Shown one piece after another: positions 9,295 through 15,693 of a stretch of DNA of 17,488 nt. The DNA is taken from contig JAZOBF010000021.1 of the NCBI GenBank assembly GCA_045595845.1, forward strand, positions 1 through 17,488, written 5' to 3'. The notes beneath the pieces were generated by a model. That model saw only the letters and a list, made by a program, of their open reading frames with translations, ran no database searches and was not told the origin of the DNA. A program made the position numbers and the translations under genes. Source of the DNA: RGIG3009 sp045595845 (GTDB lineage Bacteria; Bacillota; Clostridia; Oscillospirales; Acutalibacteraceae). Numbering within the stretch: position 1 is the first letter of the stretch; each line of letters opens with the position of its first letter.

Positions 9295-10335
9295 TCAGAC
9301 GATGGTGATTTTCTCGTCACTTTCGATAATCTTACCGATGATATACGGATCTTCGCCGTTTTCTTGTAACACGGCAAGCGCCTTGTCGACATCTTCGGCG
9401 GATACGACAATGCTCATGCCGACACCCATATTAAAGGTGTTGAACATATCACGCTCGCTGATACCACCCGTCTTGGCTATCAGCTCAAAGATGGGCAAGA
9501 CTTTGACGGCGTCGCGTTGGATTTCAGCGCCGAGTCCGTCGGGGATACTGCGCGGAATGTTTTCATAGAAACCGCCGCCCGTGATGTGTGAGATGCCTTT
9601 GACGGCGACTTGTTCCAACAAGGCAAGGACAGGTTTGACATAAATCTTAGTGGGTGTGAGCAGTGTTTCGCCGAGCGATTTCCCCAAAAGTTCGGCAACC
9701 GGCGTTTTGAGGTCGGCGTTCTCAACATCGAACACCTTTCTCACCAGCGAGAAGCCGTTGGAATGGACGCCGCTGGACGGGAGCGCGATGACCACATCAC
9801 CGGCTTTCATCGTGTTGTTGTCTAAAATGTCTTTTTTATCGACGATACCGACAGCAAAGCCCGCTAAATCGTAATCGTCCTCCGGCATTAAGCCAGGATG
9901 CTCAGCGGTTTCGCCACCGATCAGAGCGGCGCCTGATTGCACGCAACCTTCGGCAACGCCCTTGACGATATCCGCAATCTTTTCGGGATAATTTTTACCG
10001 CAAGCAATGTAATCCAAAAAGAATAGCGGTTTGGCGCCTACGCAAATAATGTCGTTGACGCACATCGCCACAGCATCAATGCCGATGGTATCGTGCTTGT
10101 CCAGCAAAATAGCAAGTTTTACTTTGGTACCGCAACCGTCGGTCCCGCTTACCAGAACCGGCTCTTGCAAATTTGTCGGCAAGCCGAAACAACCGCCAAA
10201 GCCACCAACATCGTCCAAACAACCGGCGTTGCGGGTTCTGGCAATATGCGATTTCATCAATTCTACAGCTTTGTAACCGGCGGTGATATCCACACCCGCC
10301 GCCGCGTAGGAGTCAGATCGTGAATTGTTATGCAT
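9295..10335 (-). CDS. purM: Phosphoribosylformylglycinamidine cyclo-ligase (AIR synthetase)
   Basis: PurM closes the imidazole ring, converting FGAM to AIR with ATP. Family motifs appear in order: AAGVDITAGYKAVELM near residues 12-27, VSGTDGCGTKVKLA (62-75), then GGETAEHPG, SSGVHSNGFSLVRKV and ITGGGFYENIPR. I start at the ATG at 10335 (MHNNSRSDSY, 346 residues, the usual length). It has an AAAGGA site nine bases upstream and follows the purF TAA by five bases. An upstream in-frame start would add 12 residues but overlaps purF and has no better binding site. The product AIR is the substrate of PurE at the head of the operon. Confidence 0.96.
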   Translation of the reverse strand: MHNNSRSDSYAAAGVDITAGYKAVELMKSHIARTRNAGCLDDVGGFGGCFGLPTNLQEPVLVSGTDGCGTKVKLAILLDKHDTIGIDAVAMCVNDIICVGAKPLFFLDYIACGKNYPEKIADIVKGVAEGCVQSGAALIGGETAEHPGLMPEDDYDLAGFAVGIVDKKDILDNNTMKAGDVVIALPSSGVHSNGFSLVRKVFDVENADLKTPVAELLGKSLGETLLTPTKIYVKPVLALLEQVAVKGISHITGGGFYENIPRSIPDGLGAEIQRDAVKVLPIFELIAKTGGISERDMFNTFNMGVGMSIVVSAEDVDKALAVLQENGEDPYIIGKIIESDEKITIV

Positions 10336-10340
10336 GATTG

Positions 10341-11762
10341 TTATTCCTTTCCGTTCAAACAATAGGTACAAAGTTCACATTCGGGAAGGCCGATCGCTTT
10401 AACCAGATTTTCAATGGATTGAAAATCCAGTGACGCAAATTCAAACCGCTCGCAAAGCGCTTCCCGCAAGTTCTTGCCGCGCTCGGTGCCGCCATCGCTG
10501 TATTCGTCGATGTGTTGCAGCCCCTCTTCCCCTTCAAGTTCCACGATTACCCGTCTGGCAATCAAGTCAAGATCGGATGTGGAACGCGAAAAATTGAGAT
10601 ATTTGCAACCGAACATAATCGGCGGACAAGCAGAACGCATATGTACTTCTTTGGCACCGTTTTCGTATAAGAATTCAACGGTTTCCTTGATTTGGGTGCC
10701 GCGCACGATGGAATCGTCGACAAACAGAAGCTTTTTATCCTTAATCAAGTCGTGCACCGGTATCTGTTTCATTTTCGCGACTTTATCGCGTTCCGCCTGC
10801 TTAGACGAGATAAAACTTCTCGACCAAGTGGGGGTGTACTTAATAAACGCCCGAGCGTAGTGCACACCGCTTTCGTTAGCATACCCGATGGCGTGCGGAA
10901 TACCGCTGTCCGGCATACCGCATACATAATCCAATTCATCCAGTATGCCGTTTCCCTTGTCGTTTTGCGCCATCAACGCACCGTTGCGGTAACGCATAGC
11001 TTCCACATTCACGCCCTCATAATCGGCGGTTGAGTAGCCGTAATATGTCCACAAAAACGAGCAGATGCGTTTTTTGTCACCCGGTTGCGCGAGCACGGTC
11101 ATTGAATCAGGTGTCAGTTCCACGATTTCACCGGGACCGAGCGCCTTTTCGATTTCAAAGCCGAGTTTAAACGCCGCATACGATTCAAAAGTGACACAAT
11201 AGCCGTTCTCGTTTCTGCCGACAATAATCGGCAGACGGCCAACCTTATCCCGCGCGGCAATGATAGAACCGCTGTTGGTCAGAATCAGAATGGTGGTGGT
11301 GCCGTCAATGATTTCCTGCGCAAAGCGGATACCCTCCACAAAGTTGTCTTTTGTGCTGATAAGCGATGCCAGCAATTCCGTGGAGTTGACCTTGCCGCCT
11401 GTCATGGCGTCAAAGTGATCGTCACGCTGAACATATTGTTCAATCAGGTCATCGGAATTGTTAATAACACCTGTGGTACAGATGGCGAATGTACCGAGCT
11501 TCGAACGGATGAGCAAGGGTTGCGGATCGCTGTCACTGATACAGCCGATTGCCGCAATACCTTTCATCTCGTCCAATGTGTGCTCAAACTTCGTGCGGAA
11601 CGGCGAATTCTCAATGTTGTGAATCTGCCGCTGCAGGCCGATTTCGGCATCGTATGCCGCGAGTCCCGCACGGCGCGTGCCCAAATGCGAATGGTAATCG
11701 ACACCGAAATACACATCCAATAAGCACTCTTTGGTTGAGGTGATTCCAAAAAATCCTCCCAT
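10341..11762 (-). CDS. purF: Amidophosphoribosyltransferase PurF with degenerate glutaminase site
   Basis: PurF catalyses the committed step, PRPP plus an amino donor to phosphoribosylamine. The 473 residues cover an N-terminal Ntn-type glutaminase domain (about 1-230) and a phosphoribosyltransferase domain with the PRPP loop VDDSIVRGT (348-356). Cysteines 234, 386, 462 and 465 correspond to the four [4Fe-4S] ligands of the Bacillus enzyme. The glutaminase site is altered. The start is MGGFFGI where the family has Cys-Gly-x-Phe-Gly, so the N-terminal nucleophile is glycine. The oxyanion Asn-Gly is Thr97-Gly98, the conserved Asp in SDTE is Ser127, and no Arg sits at the RYxT position. The start codon is firm, with TTAGGAGG seven bases upstream. 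I infer that it uses free ammonia or a partner glutaminase. The PRPP site makes loss of all function unlikely. Confidence 0.92.
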   Translation of the reverse strand: MGGFFGITSTKECLLDVYFGVDYHSHLGTRRAGLAAYDAEIGLQRQIHNIENSPFRTKFEHTLDEMKGIAAIGCISDSDPQPLLIRSKLGTFAICTTGVINNSDDLIEQYVQRDDHFDAMTGGKVNSTELLASLISTKDNFVEGIRFAQEIIDGTTTILILTNSGSIIAARDKVGRLPIIVGRNENGYCVTFESYAAFKLGFEIEKALGPGEIVELTPDSMTVLAQPGDKKRICSFLWTYYGYSTADYEGVNVEAMRYRNGALMAQNDKGNGILDELDYVCGMPDSGIPHAIGYANESGVHYARAFIKYTPTWSRSFISSKQAERDKVAKMKQIPVHDLIKDKKLLFVDDSIVRGTQIKETVEFLYENGAKEVHMRSACPPIMFGCKYLNFSRSTSDLDLIARRVIVELEGEEGLQHIDEYSDGGTERGKNLREALCERFEFASLDFQSIENLVKAIGLPECELCTYCLNGKE

Positions 11763-11786
11763 AATATCCTCCTAAACGCGAACCAT

Positions 11787-11818
11787 AAAAACCAAAATAC
11801 GCCCTGCAGGCGTATTTT
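11787..11818 (-). terminator. Terminator-like hairpin between purC and purF
   Basis: In the 70-nt purC-purF gap, arms at 11794-11803 and 11809-11818 are perfect 10-base reverse complements (AAAATACGCC) around a 5-base loop. On the minus strand the second arm ends in TTTT, followed by GG and TTTTT. This has the form of a weak intrinsic terminator or a processing or stabilising hairpin. It could lower transcription of purF and genes beyond it relative to purE-purC. It cannot be a full stop unless purF has its own promoter, and I see no clear one. Confidence 0.6.
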
Positions 11819-11832
11819 GATAAGCGATTTAC

Positions 11833-12513
11833 TTATGCAAAAAACAGTTTGGACAATGTCATGGGATCAACATACTCGCCATCTTTGTACACGCGCATAT
11901 TGCCCGAGGCGATCTCGTCAATGAGCATCACATCGCCATTAGCATCATAACCGAATTCAAACTTGATATCATACAGGACAAGGCCCTTTTCTTTCAGGTC
12001 ATCCGCAACAATCTGCGTAATCTTCTGCGTCATGTCTTTCATGTCATCGTACTGCTCAGCCGTCATAACACCGAGGTCGACAAGGCCGTCTTTGGTAACC
12101 AGCGGATCGCCCTTTTCGTCATTTTTGAAGGTCATTTCAACATAGGCGGGCAAATCGGCGCCTTCTTCGCTATAATCGCTGTAACGGCGATAGAAACTGC
12201 CGACCGCCTTGTGACGGCAGATAACCTCTAAGCCTTTACCGAATACTTTGGCAGGTAATACTTCCATCGTGGTGTCCGCCAGCGAAGCGTTGACATAGTG
12301 TGTCTTGATGCCCGCGGCATTGACCTTTTCAAAGAAATAGATGGACATACGCAGGTTGACATCACCCACGCCGTCGATGGTCAAGCCGACCGCATTTTCA
12401 CCGGGATCGAACACGCCGTCTTTACCGGTGCAATCGTCCTTGAATTTCAGCAAATAGTTGCCGTTATCCAACGCAAAAACATCTTTTGTTTTTCCTACAT
12501 AAACCTGTTTCAT
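11833..12513 (-). CDS. purC: SAICAR synthetase
   Basis: PurC joins CAIR and aspartate with ATP to make SAICAR. The protein has 226 residues, slightly short for the family. Recognisable segments are VYVGKTKDVF (4-13), LLKFKDDCTGKDG, the conserved LEVICRHKAVGSFYRR core (usually KIEVVVRN..AGS..RR), and the C-terminal LVLYDIKFEFGYD followed by DEIASGNMRVY (usual form DE.SPD..R.WD). Several family positions differ, so it appears to be a divergent subclass, but the order of motifs and the position between purE and purF leave little doubt. The ATG at 12513 has an AAGGGG site 37 nt after purE. The lyase that uses its product (purB) is not in the window. Confidence 0.93.
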   Translation of the reverse strand: MKQVYVGKTKDVFALDNGNYLLKFKDDCTGKDGVFDPGENAVGLTIDGVGDVNLRMSIYFFEKVNAAGIKTHYVNASLADTTMEVLPAKVFGKGLEVICRHKAVGSFYRRYSDYSEEGADLPAYVEMTFKNDEKGDPLVTKDGLVDLGVMTAEQYDDMKDMTQKITQIVADDLKEKGLVLYDIKFEFGYDANGDVMLIDEIASGNMRVYKDGEYVDPMTLSKLFFA

Positions 12514-12550
12514 TTTTAGAAAACCCCTTTATGAAAATTTAAAATGACAA

Positions 12551-13039
12551 TTACAGAGCCGCCGCAACGGTGGCATCTTTCTCCAACACCTTTGCGGCAT
12601 CGGATTGACGCTTGGCATCCAGTTTTTCCGCTAACCCCGTATCTTCGACCGCCAAAATCTGCGCAGCCAGCAACGCCGCATTCGCACCGCCGCCGATAGC
12701 AACGGTGGCAACCGGAATGCCGGTGGGCATCTGAACGGTGGATAACAGAGCATCCATGCCGTCAAGAACAGAGGATTTGCACGGTACACCGATAACGGGC
12801 AAGGTGGTGTTGGCCGCAACGGCGCCCGCCAAATGCGCCGCCATGCCGGCAAAGCAGATGAGTGCGCCGAATCCGTTTTCACGCGCCGCCACCGTAAAGT
12901 CACGCGCTTGGGTGGGGGTGCGGTGGGCGGAATAGATGTGTGCTTCATAGGGAATGCCCAATTCTTTGAGCACAGCCGTGGCTTTTTCCACGATCGGCAG
13001 ATCGCTGTCACTGCCCATAATCAATCCGATTTTCTTCAT
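12551..13039 (-). CDS. purE: N5-CAIR mutase / AIR carboxylase subunit (PurE, class I type)
   Basis: PurE forms CAIR, either by rearranging N5-CAIR made by PurK (class I) or by direct carboxylation of AIR (class II). The protein is 162 residues. The motifs GSDSDLP (9-15), SAHRTP (37-42, with the catalytic His39), FAGMAAHLAG and QMPTGIPVATVAIG match class I; class II enzymes carry SAHKT and AGRSN instead. No purK is present in the window. The start is the ATG at 13039 (MKKIGLIMG); the GTG nine bases upstream is inside the AAGGAGTG ribosome binding site. It is the first gene of the purine operon, directly behind the riboswitch-controlled terminator. Confidence 0.95.
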   Translation of the reverse strand: MKKIGLIMGSDSDLPIVEKATAVLKELGIPYEAHIYSAHRTPTQARDFTVAARENGFGALICFAGMAAHLAGAVAANTTLPVIGVPCKSSVLDGMDALLSTVQMPTGIPVATVAIGGGANAALLAAQILAVEDTGLAEKLDAKRQSDAAKVLEKDATVAAAL

Positions 13040-13060
13040 GGTTATCACTCCTTAAAAAAC

Positions 13061-13104
13061 AAAAAAGGCACACAAACTTACCCCTAAAAATAAGCTTGTG
13101 TGCC
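13061..13104 (-). terminator. Riboswitch-controlled intrinsic terminator before purE
   Basis: On the minus strand GGCACACAAGCTTA (13104-13091) pairs with TAAGTTTGTGTGCC (13080-13067) over 14 bp with one G-U pair and a 10-base loop, followed by six U residues. The 5' arm begins inside the last bases of the ZTP aptamer (CTGGGCA). Formation of the aptamer's 3' pseudoknot and of the terminator should therefore be mutually exclusive. The arrangement predicts that ligand binding lets RNA polymerase read into purE. Confidence 0.93.
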
Positions 13105-13196
13105 CAGACGGTCGGCAACAGAAAAGAGCCACCGCATCCTTTGTTCCTTTGTGGTTATCCACTCAATCCGTCAGTTGCAAAGAATGCTTATTTTTA
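13085..13196 (-). promoter_or_regulatory. Candidate antiterminator pairing enclosing the aptamer
   Basis: On the minus strand the 11 bases TAAAAATAAGC at 13196-13186, close to the expected first transcribed base, are the exact reverse complement of GCTTATTTTTA at 13095-13085. The latter covers the top five bases of the terminator's 5' arm and six bases of its loop. Pairing would close a helix around the whole ZTP aptamer, directly next to P1, and would break the upper half of the terminator. This is a proposed alternative fold seen by eye. It is A/U-rich and may be transient. Confidence 0.5.
13101..13184 (-). ncRNA. ZTP (pfl) riboswitch aptamer, leader of the purine operon
   Basis: The minus strand carries the hallmark 3' segment CCGACCGTCTGGGCA at 13115-13101 and the 5' segment CAACTGACGG. 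P1 pairs TTCTTTG (13184-13178) with CAAAGGA (13143-13137). P2 pairs GTGG (13162-13159) with CCAC (13154-13151), followed by AAAGGAAC. The pseudoknot pairs GACGG (13172-13168) with CCGTC (13111-13107). The ZTP consensus has GGCG and CGCC here, so both sides have changed together. The class senses ZMP/ZTP, made from AICAR when 10-formyl-THF is scarce. The downstream genes are purine genes and fhs, the classic targets. The overlapping terminator makes it a predicted ON switch. Confidence 0.93.
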
Positions 13197-13203
13197 CTCG
13201 ATC

Positions 13204-13233
13204 AGTATACCACAGCGGCACCTTTACTGTCAA
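13204..13233 (-). promoter_or_regulatory. Sigma-A-type promoter for the purine operon
   Basis: On the minus strand a perfect -35 box TTGACA (13233-13228) is separated by 18 bases from a -10 box TATACT (13209-13204), which is preceded by TGG, giving an extended -10. Transcription should start near 13197, about a dozen bases before P1 of the ZTP aptamer. The promoter lies about 20 bases beyond the pyrB stop codon. No separate PurR-box pair was evident to me. Confidence 0.88.
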
Positions 13234-13253
13234 GGTTTCACCGCCATTTTTCG

Positions 13254-14321
13254 TCAAGTTTTTTCGTGATCGCAGTACATACAGCGATAGCGGTTTTCGG
13301 TACCGTCAACCAAACGGAATAACTGACGCGCTTCCTGCTCGGTTGCCGTAATGCACCGCGGATTTTGGCAAACCATGCCGTCCGTTTCGCTTGTAACCGT
13401 TGGCTTTTTACCATCGGCTTCCGAGAGCAGTTTCAGAATAAGTGCCATGCGCATATATTTGCCGTTTTGCACTTGTTTGAAATAGCACGCGCGGGGATCA
13501 TCATCCACCGCCACACTGATTTCATTAACGCGCGGAAGCGGGTGTAACACACACATCGTTTTCGGCGCTTTTTCCATCTTCTCCGCCGTAAGGATATAGC
13601 TGTCTTTTAGACGCTCGTATTCTTCCATGTCATCAAACCGCTCACGCTGGATACGCGTCATATAGAGAATATCCAACGACTCCAACGCATCATCGAGCGA
13701 GCACATTTCGGTATACGACATGGCACCCATATATTCTTGCTTGACATAGTCCGGCAAACGCAGTTCGTCGGGCGAAATCAACACCACATGGATATCGCGG
13801 TAACGGGACAGAGCGGCAATCAGCGAGTGAACGGTCCTGCCGTATTTAAGGTCACCGCAAAAACCGACCGTCAGGCCGTTAAGCGTGCCTTTTTCACGAT
13901 AAATAGTGAGTAGATCGGCAAGCGTCTGCGTCGGGTGGCAATGCCCGCCGTCACCTGCGTTAATAACAGGAATAGAGGCACTGAGCGAAGCGGCAAACGG
14001 TGCGCCCTCTTTCGGATGACGCATGGCAATGATATCGGCATAGCAACTGATGACTTTCGCGGTATCGGCAACACTCTCGCCCTTAGCGGCAGACGAAGAA
14101 TCCGCATCGGAAAAGCCGATAACGCTGCCCCCGAGTTCCAGCATCGCCGCTTCAAAGCTAAGGCGCGTTCTGGTGGACGGCTCAAAGAACAAGGTAGCCA
14201 GTTTTTTGCCTTTGAGTTTGGTGGCATAACGGCTCGGCCGTTTCATCATGTCACAAGCCGTTTTAAGCAGTTCCTCCAACTCTTCGGTGCTGAGATCCAG
14301 AATATCAATCAAACTTCTCAT
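13254..14321 (-). CDS. pyrB: Aspartate carbamoyltransferase with fused PyrI-type zinc domain
   Basis: The enzyme makes N-carbamoyl-aspartate from carbamoyl phosphate and aspartate. Residues 1 to about 303 are a complete catalytic chain, with FFEPSTRTRLSFE (45-57), the catalytic-loop lysine K80 in SSSAAKGES, HPTQTLADLL (129-138) and LHPLPRVNEI (259-268). The last 50 residues add Cys318-x4-Cys323-x23-Cys347-x2-Cys350, exactly the spacing of the zinc ligands in E. coli PyrI (109, 114, 138, 141). The roughly 100-residue nucleotide-binding domain of PyrI is absent, and no separate pyrI is in the operon. PyrB-PyrI fusions are known, but this one keeps only the zinc module, so allosteric control by ATP/CTP is doubtful. 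Its ATG overlaps the pyrE TGA by 4 nt (ATGA), suggesting translational coupling. It is the last pyr gene, and no terminator follows before the purine promoter. Confidence 0.95.
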   Translation of the reverse strand: MRSLIDILDLSTEELEELLKTACDMMKRPSRYATKLKGKKLATLFFEPSTRTRLSFEAAMLELGGSVIGFSDADSSSAAKGESVADTAKVISCYADIIAMRHPKEGAPFAASLSASIPVINAGDGGHCHPTQTLADLLTIYREKGTLNGLTVGFCGDLKYGRTVHSLIAALSRYRDIHVVLISPDELRLPDYVKQEYMGAMSYTEMCSLDDALESLDILYMTRIQRERFDDMEEYERLKDSYILTAEKMEKAPKTMCVLHPLPRVNEISVAVDDDPRACYFKQVQNGKYMRMALILKLLSEADGKKPTVTSETDGMVCQNPRCITATEQEARQLFRLVDGTENRYRCMYCDHEKT

Positions 14322-14974
14322 ACTGTTGCTCCGTTGATGGCTAAATACTTCTTGATACGCTCCACATTTTCAGCGTTGGCGGCGTCTTCTTCCAAATATT
14401 CGATGATGTCATAGACATCTACAACTGAGTAAACCGGGAACCCGAACTCTTCTTCCACCTCGGCCATAGCCGATTTCTCGGTCTTCCCTTTTTCCTTACG
14501 GTCAACCATCACGAAGGTAGCTTCCACATTGACGCCGTTAAGCGCGGCAAGGTTTGCCATGCTTTCACGGATGGCCGTACCCGCTGTAATGACATCTTCC
14601 ACAATTACGACGGATTCGCCGTCTTTCGGGACATAACCGACAAAGATACCGCCCTCGCCGTGATCTTTGGCTTCTTTACGGTTGAAGAAAAACGGTACAT
14701 CCAACCCTTCTTTTGCCAGGGCGATCGACGACGATACCGCAATGGAAATGCCTTTATATGCCGGACCATACAAGACGGTACGCTTTGAGCCGATCTTGTC
14801 TAAATACGCTTTGGCATAGAATTCGCCCAGCGTTTTGATTTGTTCGCCGGTCTTAATATCACCGGCATTGATAAAATACGGGATCTTGCGCCCACTCTTC
14901 GCCGTAAAATCACCGAATTTCAGCACGCCGGCACTCTGTAGAAATTGAATGAATTCTCTTTTATAGCTTTCCAT
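14318..14974 (-). CDS. pyrE: Orotate phosphoribosyltransferase
   Basis: PyrE attaches orotate to PRPP, giving OMP. The 218 residues are typical. The PRPP-binding motif VIVEDVITAGTAI (123-135) is clear, and the flexible catalytic loop with Lys100, Lys103 and His105 (NRKEAKDHGEGG) is conserved. FTAKSGRKIPYFINAG near residues 23-38 is the usual substrate-binding segment. The ATG is preceded by AGGGAGAAGG and lies 20 nt after the pyrF stop. Its 3' end overlaps the pyrB start. It supplies PyrF, encoded just upstream in the same operon. Confidence 0.97.
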   Translation of the reverse strand: MESYKREFIQFLQSAGVLKFGDFTAKSGRKIPYFINAGDIKTGEQIKTLGEFYAKAYLDKIGSKRTVLYGPAYKGISIAVSSSIALAKEGLDVPFFFNRKEAKDHGEGGIFVGYVPKDGESVVIVEDVITAGTAIRESMANLAALNGVNVEATFVMVDRKEKGKTEKSAMAEVEEEFGFPVYSVVDVYDIIEYLEEDAANAENVERIKKYLAINGATV

Positions 14975-14994
14975 ACATCCTTCTCCCTTTCACA

Positions 14995-15693
14995 TTAGTC
15001 GCAAAATTCGCGAACACAACGCTCGTACGCGGCAACCGGATCTTCCGCCGCCGTAATCGGGCGTCCCACTACGATATAATCTGATCCGATGCGCTTGGCT
15101 TCGGCGGGTGTCATGACGCGTTTTTGGTCGCCGATGTCCCCGTCTGCAAAACGCACACCGGGCGTGACGGTCAAGAACTTTTCGCCGCACCGCTCGTGTA
15201 CTTTACCGGCTTCGAGCGGCGAGCAGACCACGCCGTCCAACCCCGCTTTCGCGGCGTTCGCGGCGTAATGCATCACGACCTCGTCGATGGGTTTTTGAAT
15301 CAATAAATCATTTTCCATGCTTTCTTGGTCGGTGGAGGTGAGTTGTGTCACCGCAATCAAGAGCGGACGAGTACCGTCGGGACGCGTCAGTCCTTCAAGC
15401 GCCGCCTCCATCATGCGAACGGTACCCGCGGCGTGCAAATTGCACAGGTCCACATCCAAACGCGACAGCACCGCCATGGATTTTTTGACCGTATTCGGAA
15501 TGTCATGGAGCTTTAAATCCAAGAAAATTTTGTGGCCTCTTTTTTTGATTTCCCGCACAATTTGCGGGCCCTCGGCATAGAACAGTTCCATACCGATTTT
15601 CACAAACGGTTTTTTGCCCGTAAATTTGTCAAGAAAAGCGAAAACCTGTTCCGCACTCGCAAAATCACATGCCACGATGACATCTTTACCCAT
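14995..15693 (-). CDS. pyrF: Orotidine 5'-phosphate decarboxylase
   Basis: PyrF decarboxylates OMP to UMP. It has 232 residues, matching the short bacterial form. Conserved residues are Asp10 (VACDFAS), Lys32 (VKIGMELF) and the catalytic DLKLHDIPNTV (59-69) with its Asp-Lys-Asp arrangement. The C-terminal phosphate-binding VVGRPIT segment is present. The start ATG lies inside the last codons of pyrD (8-nt overlap), and its strong TAGGAGGAG ribosome binding site is built from the pyrD Gly-Gly codons, so the two are likely translated together. Confidence 0.97.
   Translation of the reverse strand: MGKDVIVACDFASAEQVFAFLDKFTGKKPFVKIGMELFYAEGPQIVREIKKRGHKIFLDLKLHDIPNTVKKSMAVLSRLDVDLCNLHAAGTVRMMEAALEGLTRPDGTRPLLIAVTQLTSTDQESMENDLLIQKPIDEVVMHYAANAAKAGLDGVVCSPLEAGKVHERCGEKFLTVTPGVRFADGDIGDQKRVMTPAEAKRIGSDYIVVGRPITAAEDPVAAYERCVREFCD

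Noticed and set aside
10336..10371. Upstream start for purM adding 12 residues (MYLLFERKGITI)
   Set aside because: It would overlap purF by about 30 nt. The AAAGGA site points to the ATG at 10335, where family similarity also begins.
10341..11762. PurF as a pseudogene or a different amidotransferase
   Set aside because: The frame is intact over 473 codons, has a strong ribosome binding site, keeps the PRPP loop and Fe-S cysteines, and is embedded in a purine operon. Selective loss of glutaminase residues fits changed function better than decay.
13040..13048. GTG start for purE (MITMKK)
   Set aside because: It is part of the AAGGAGTG ribosome binding site; the ATG at 13039 fits the family N-terminus.
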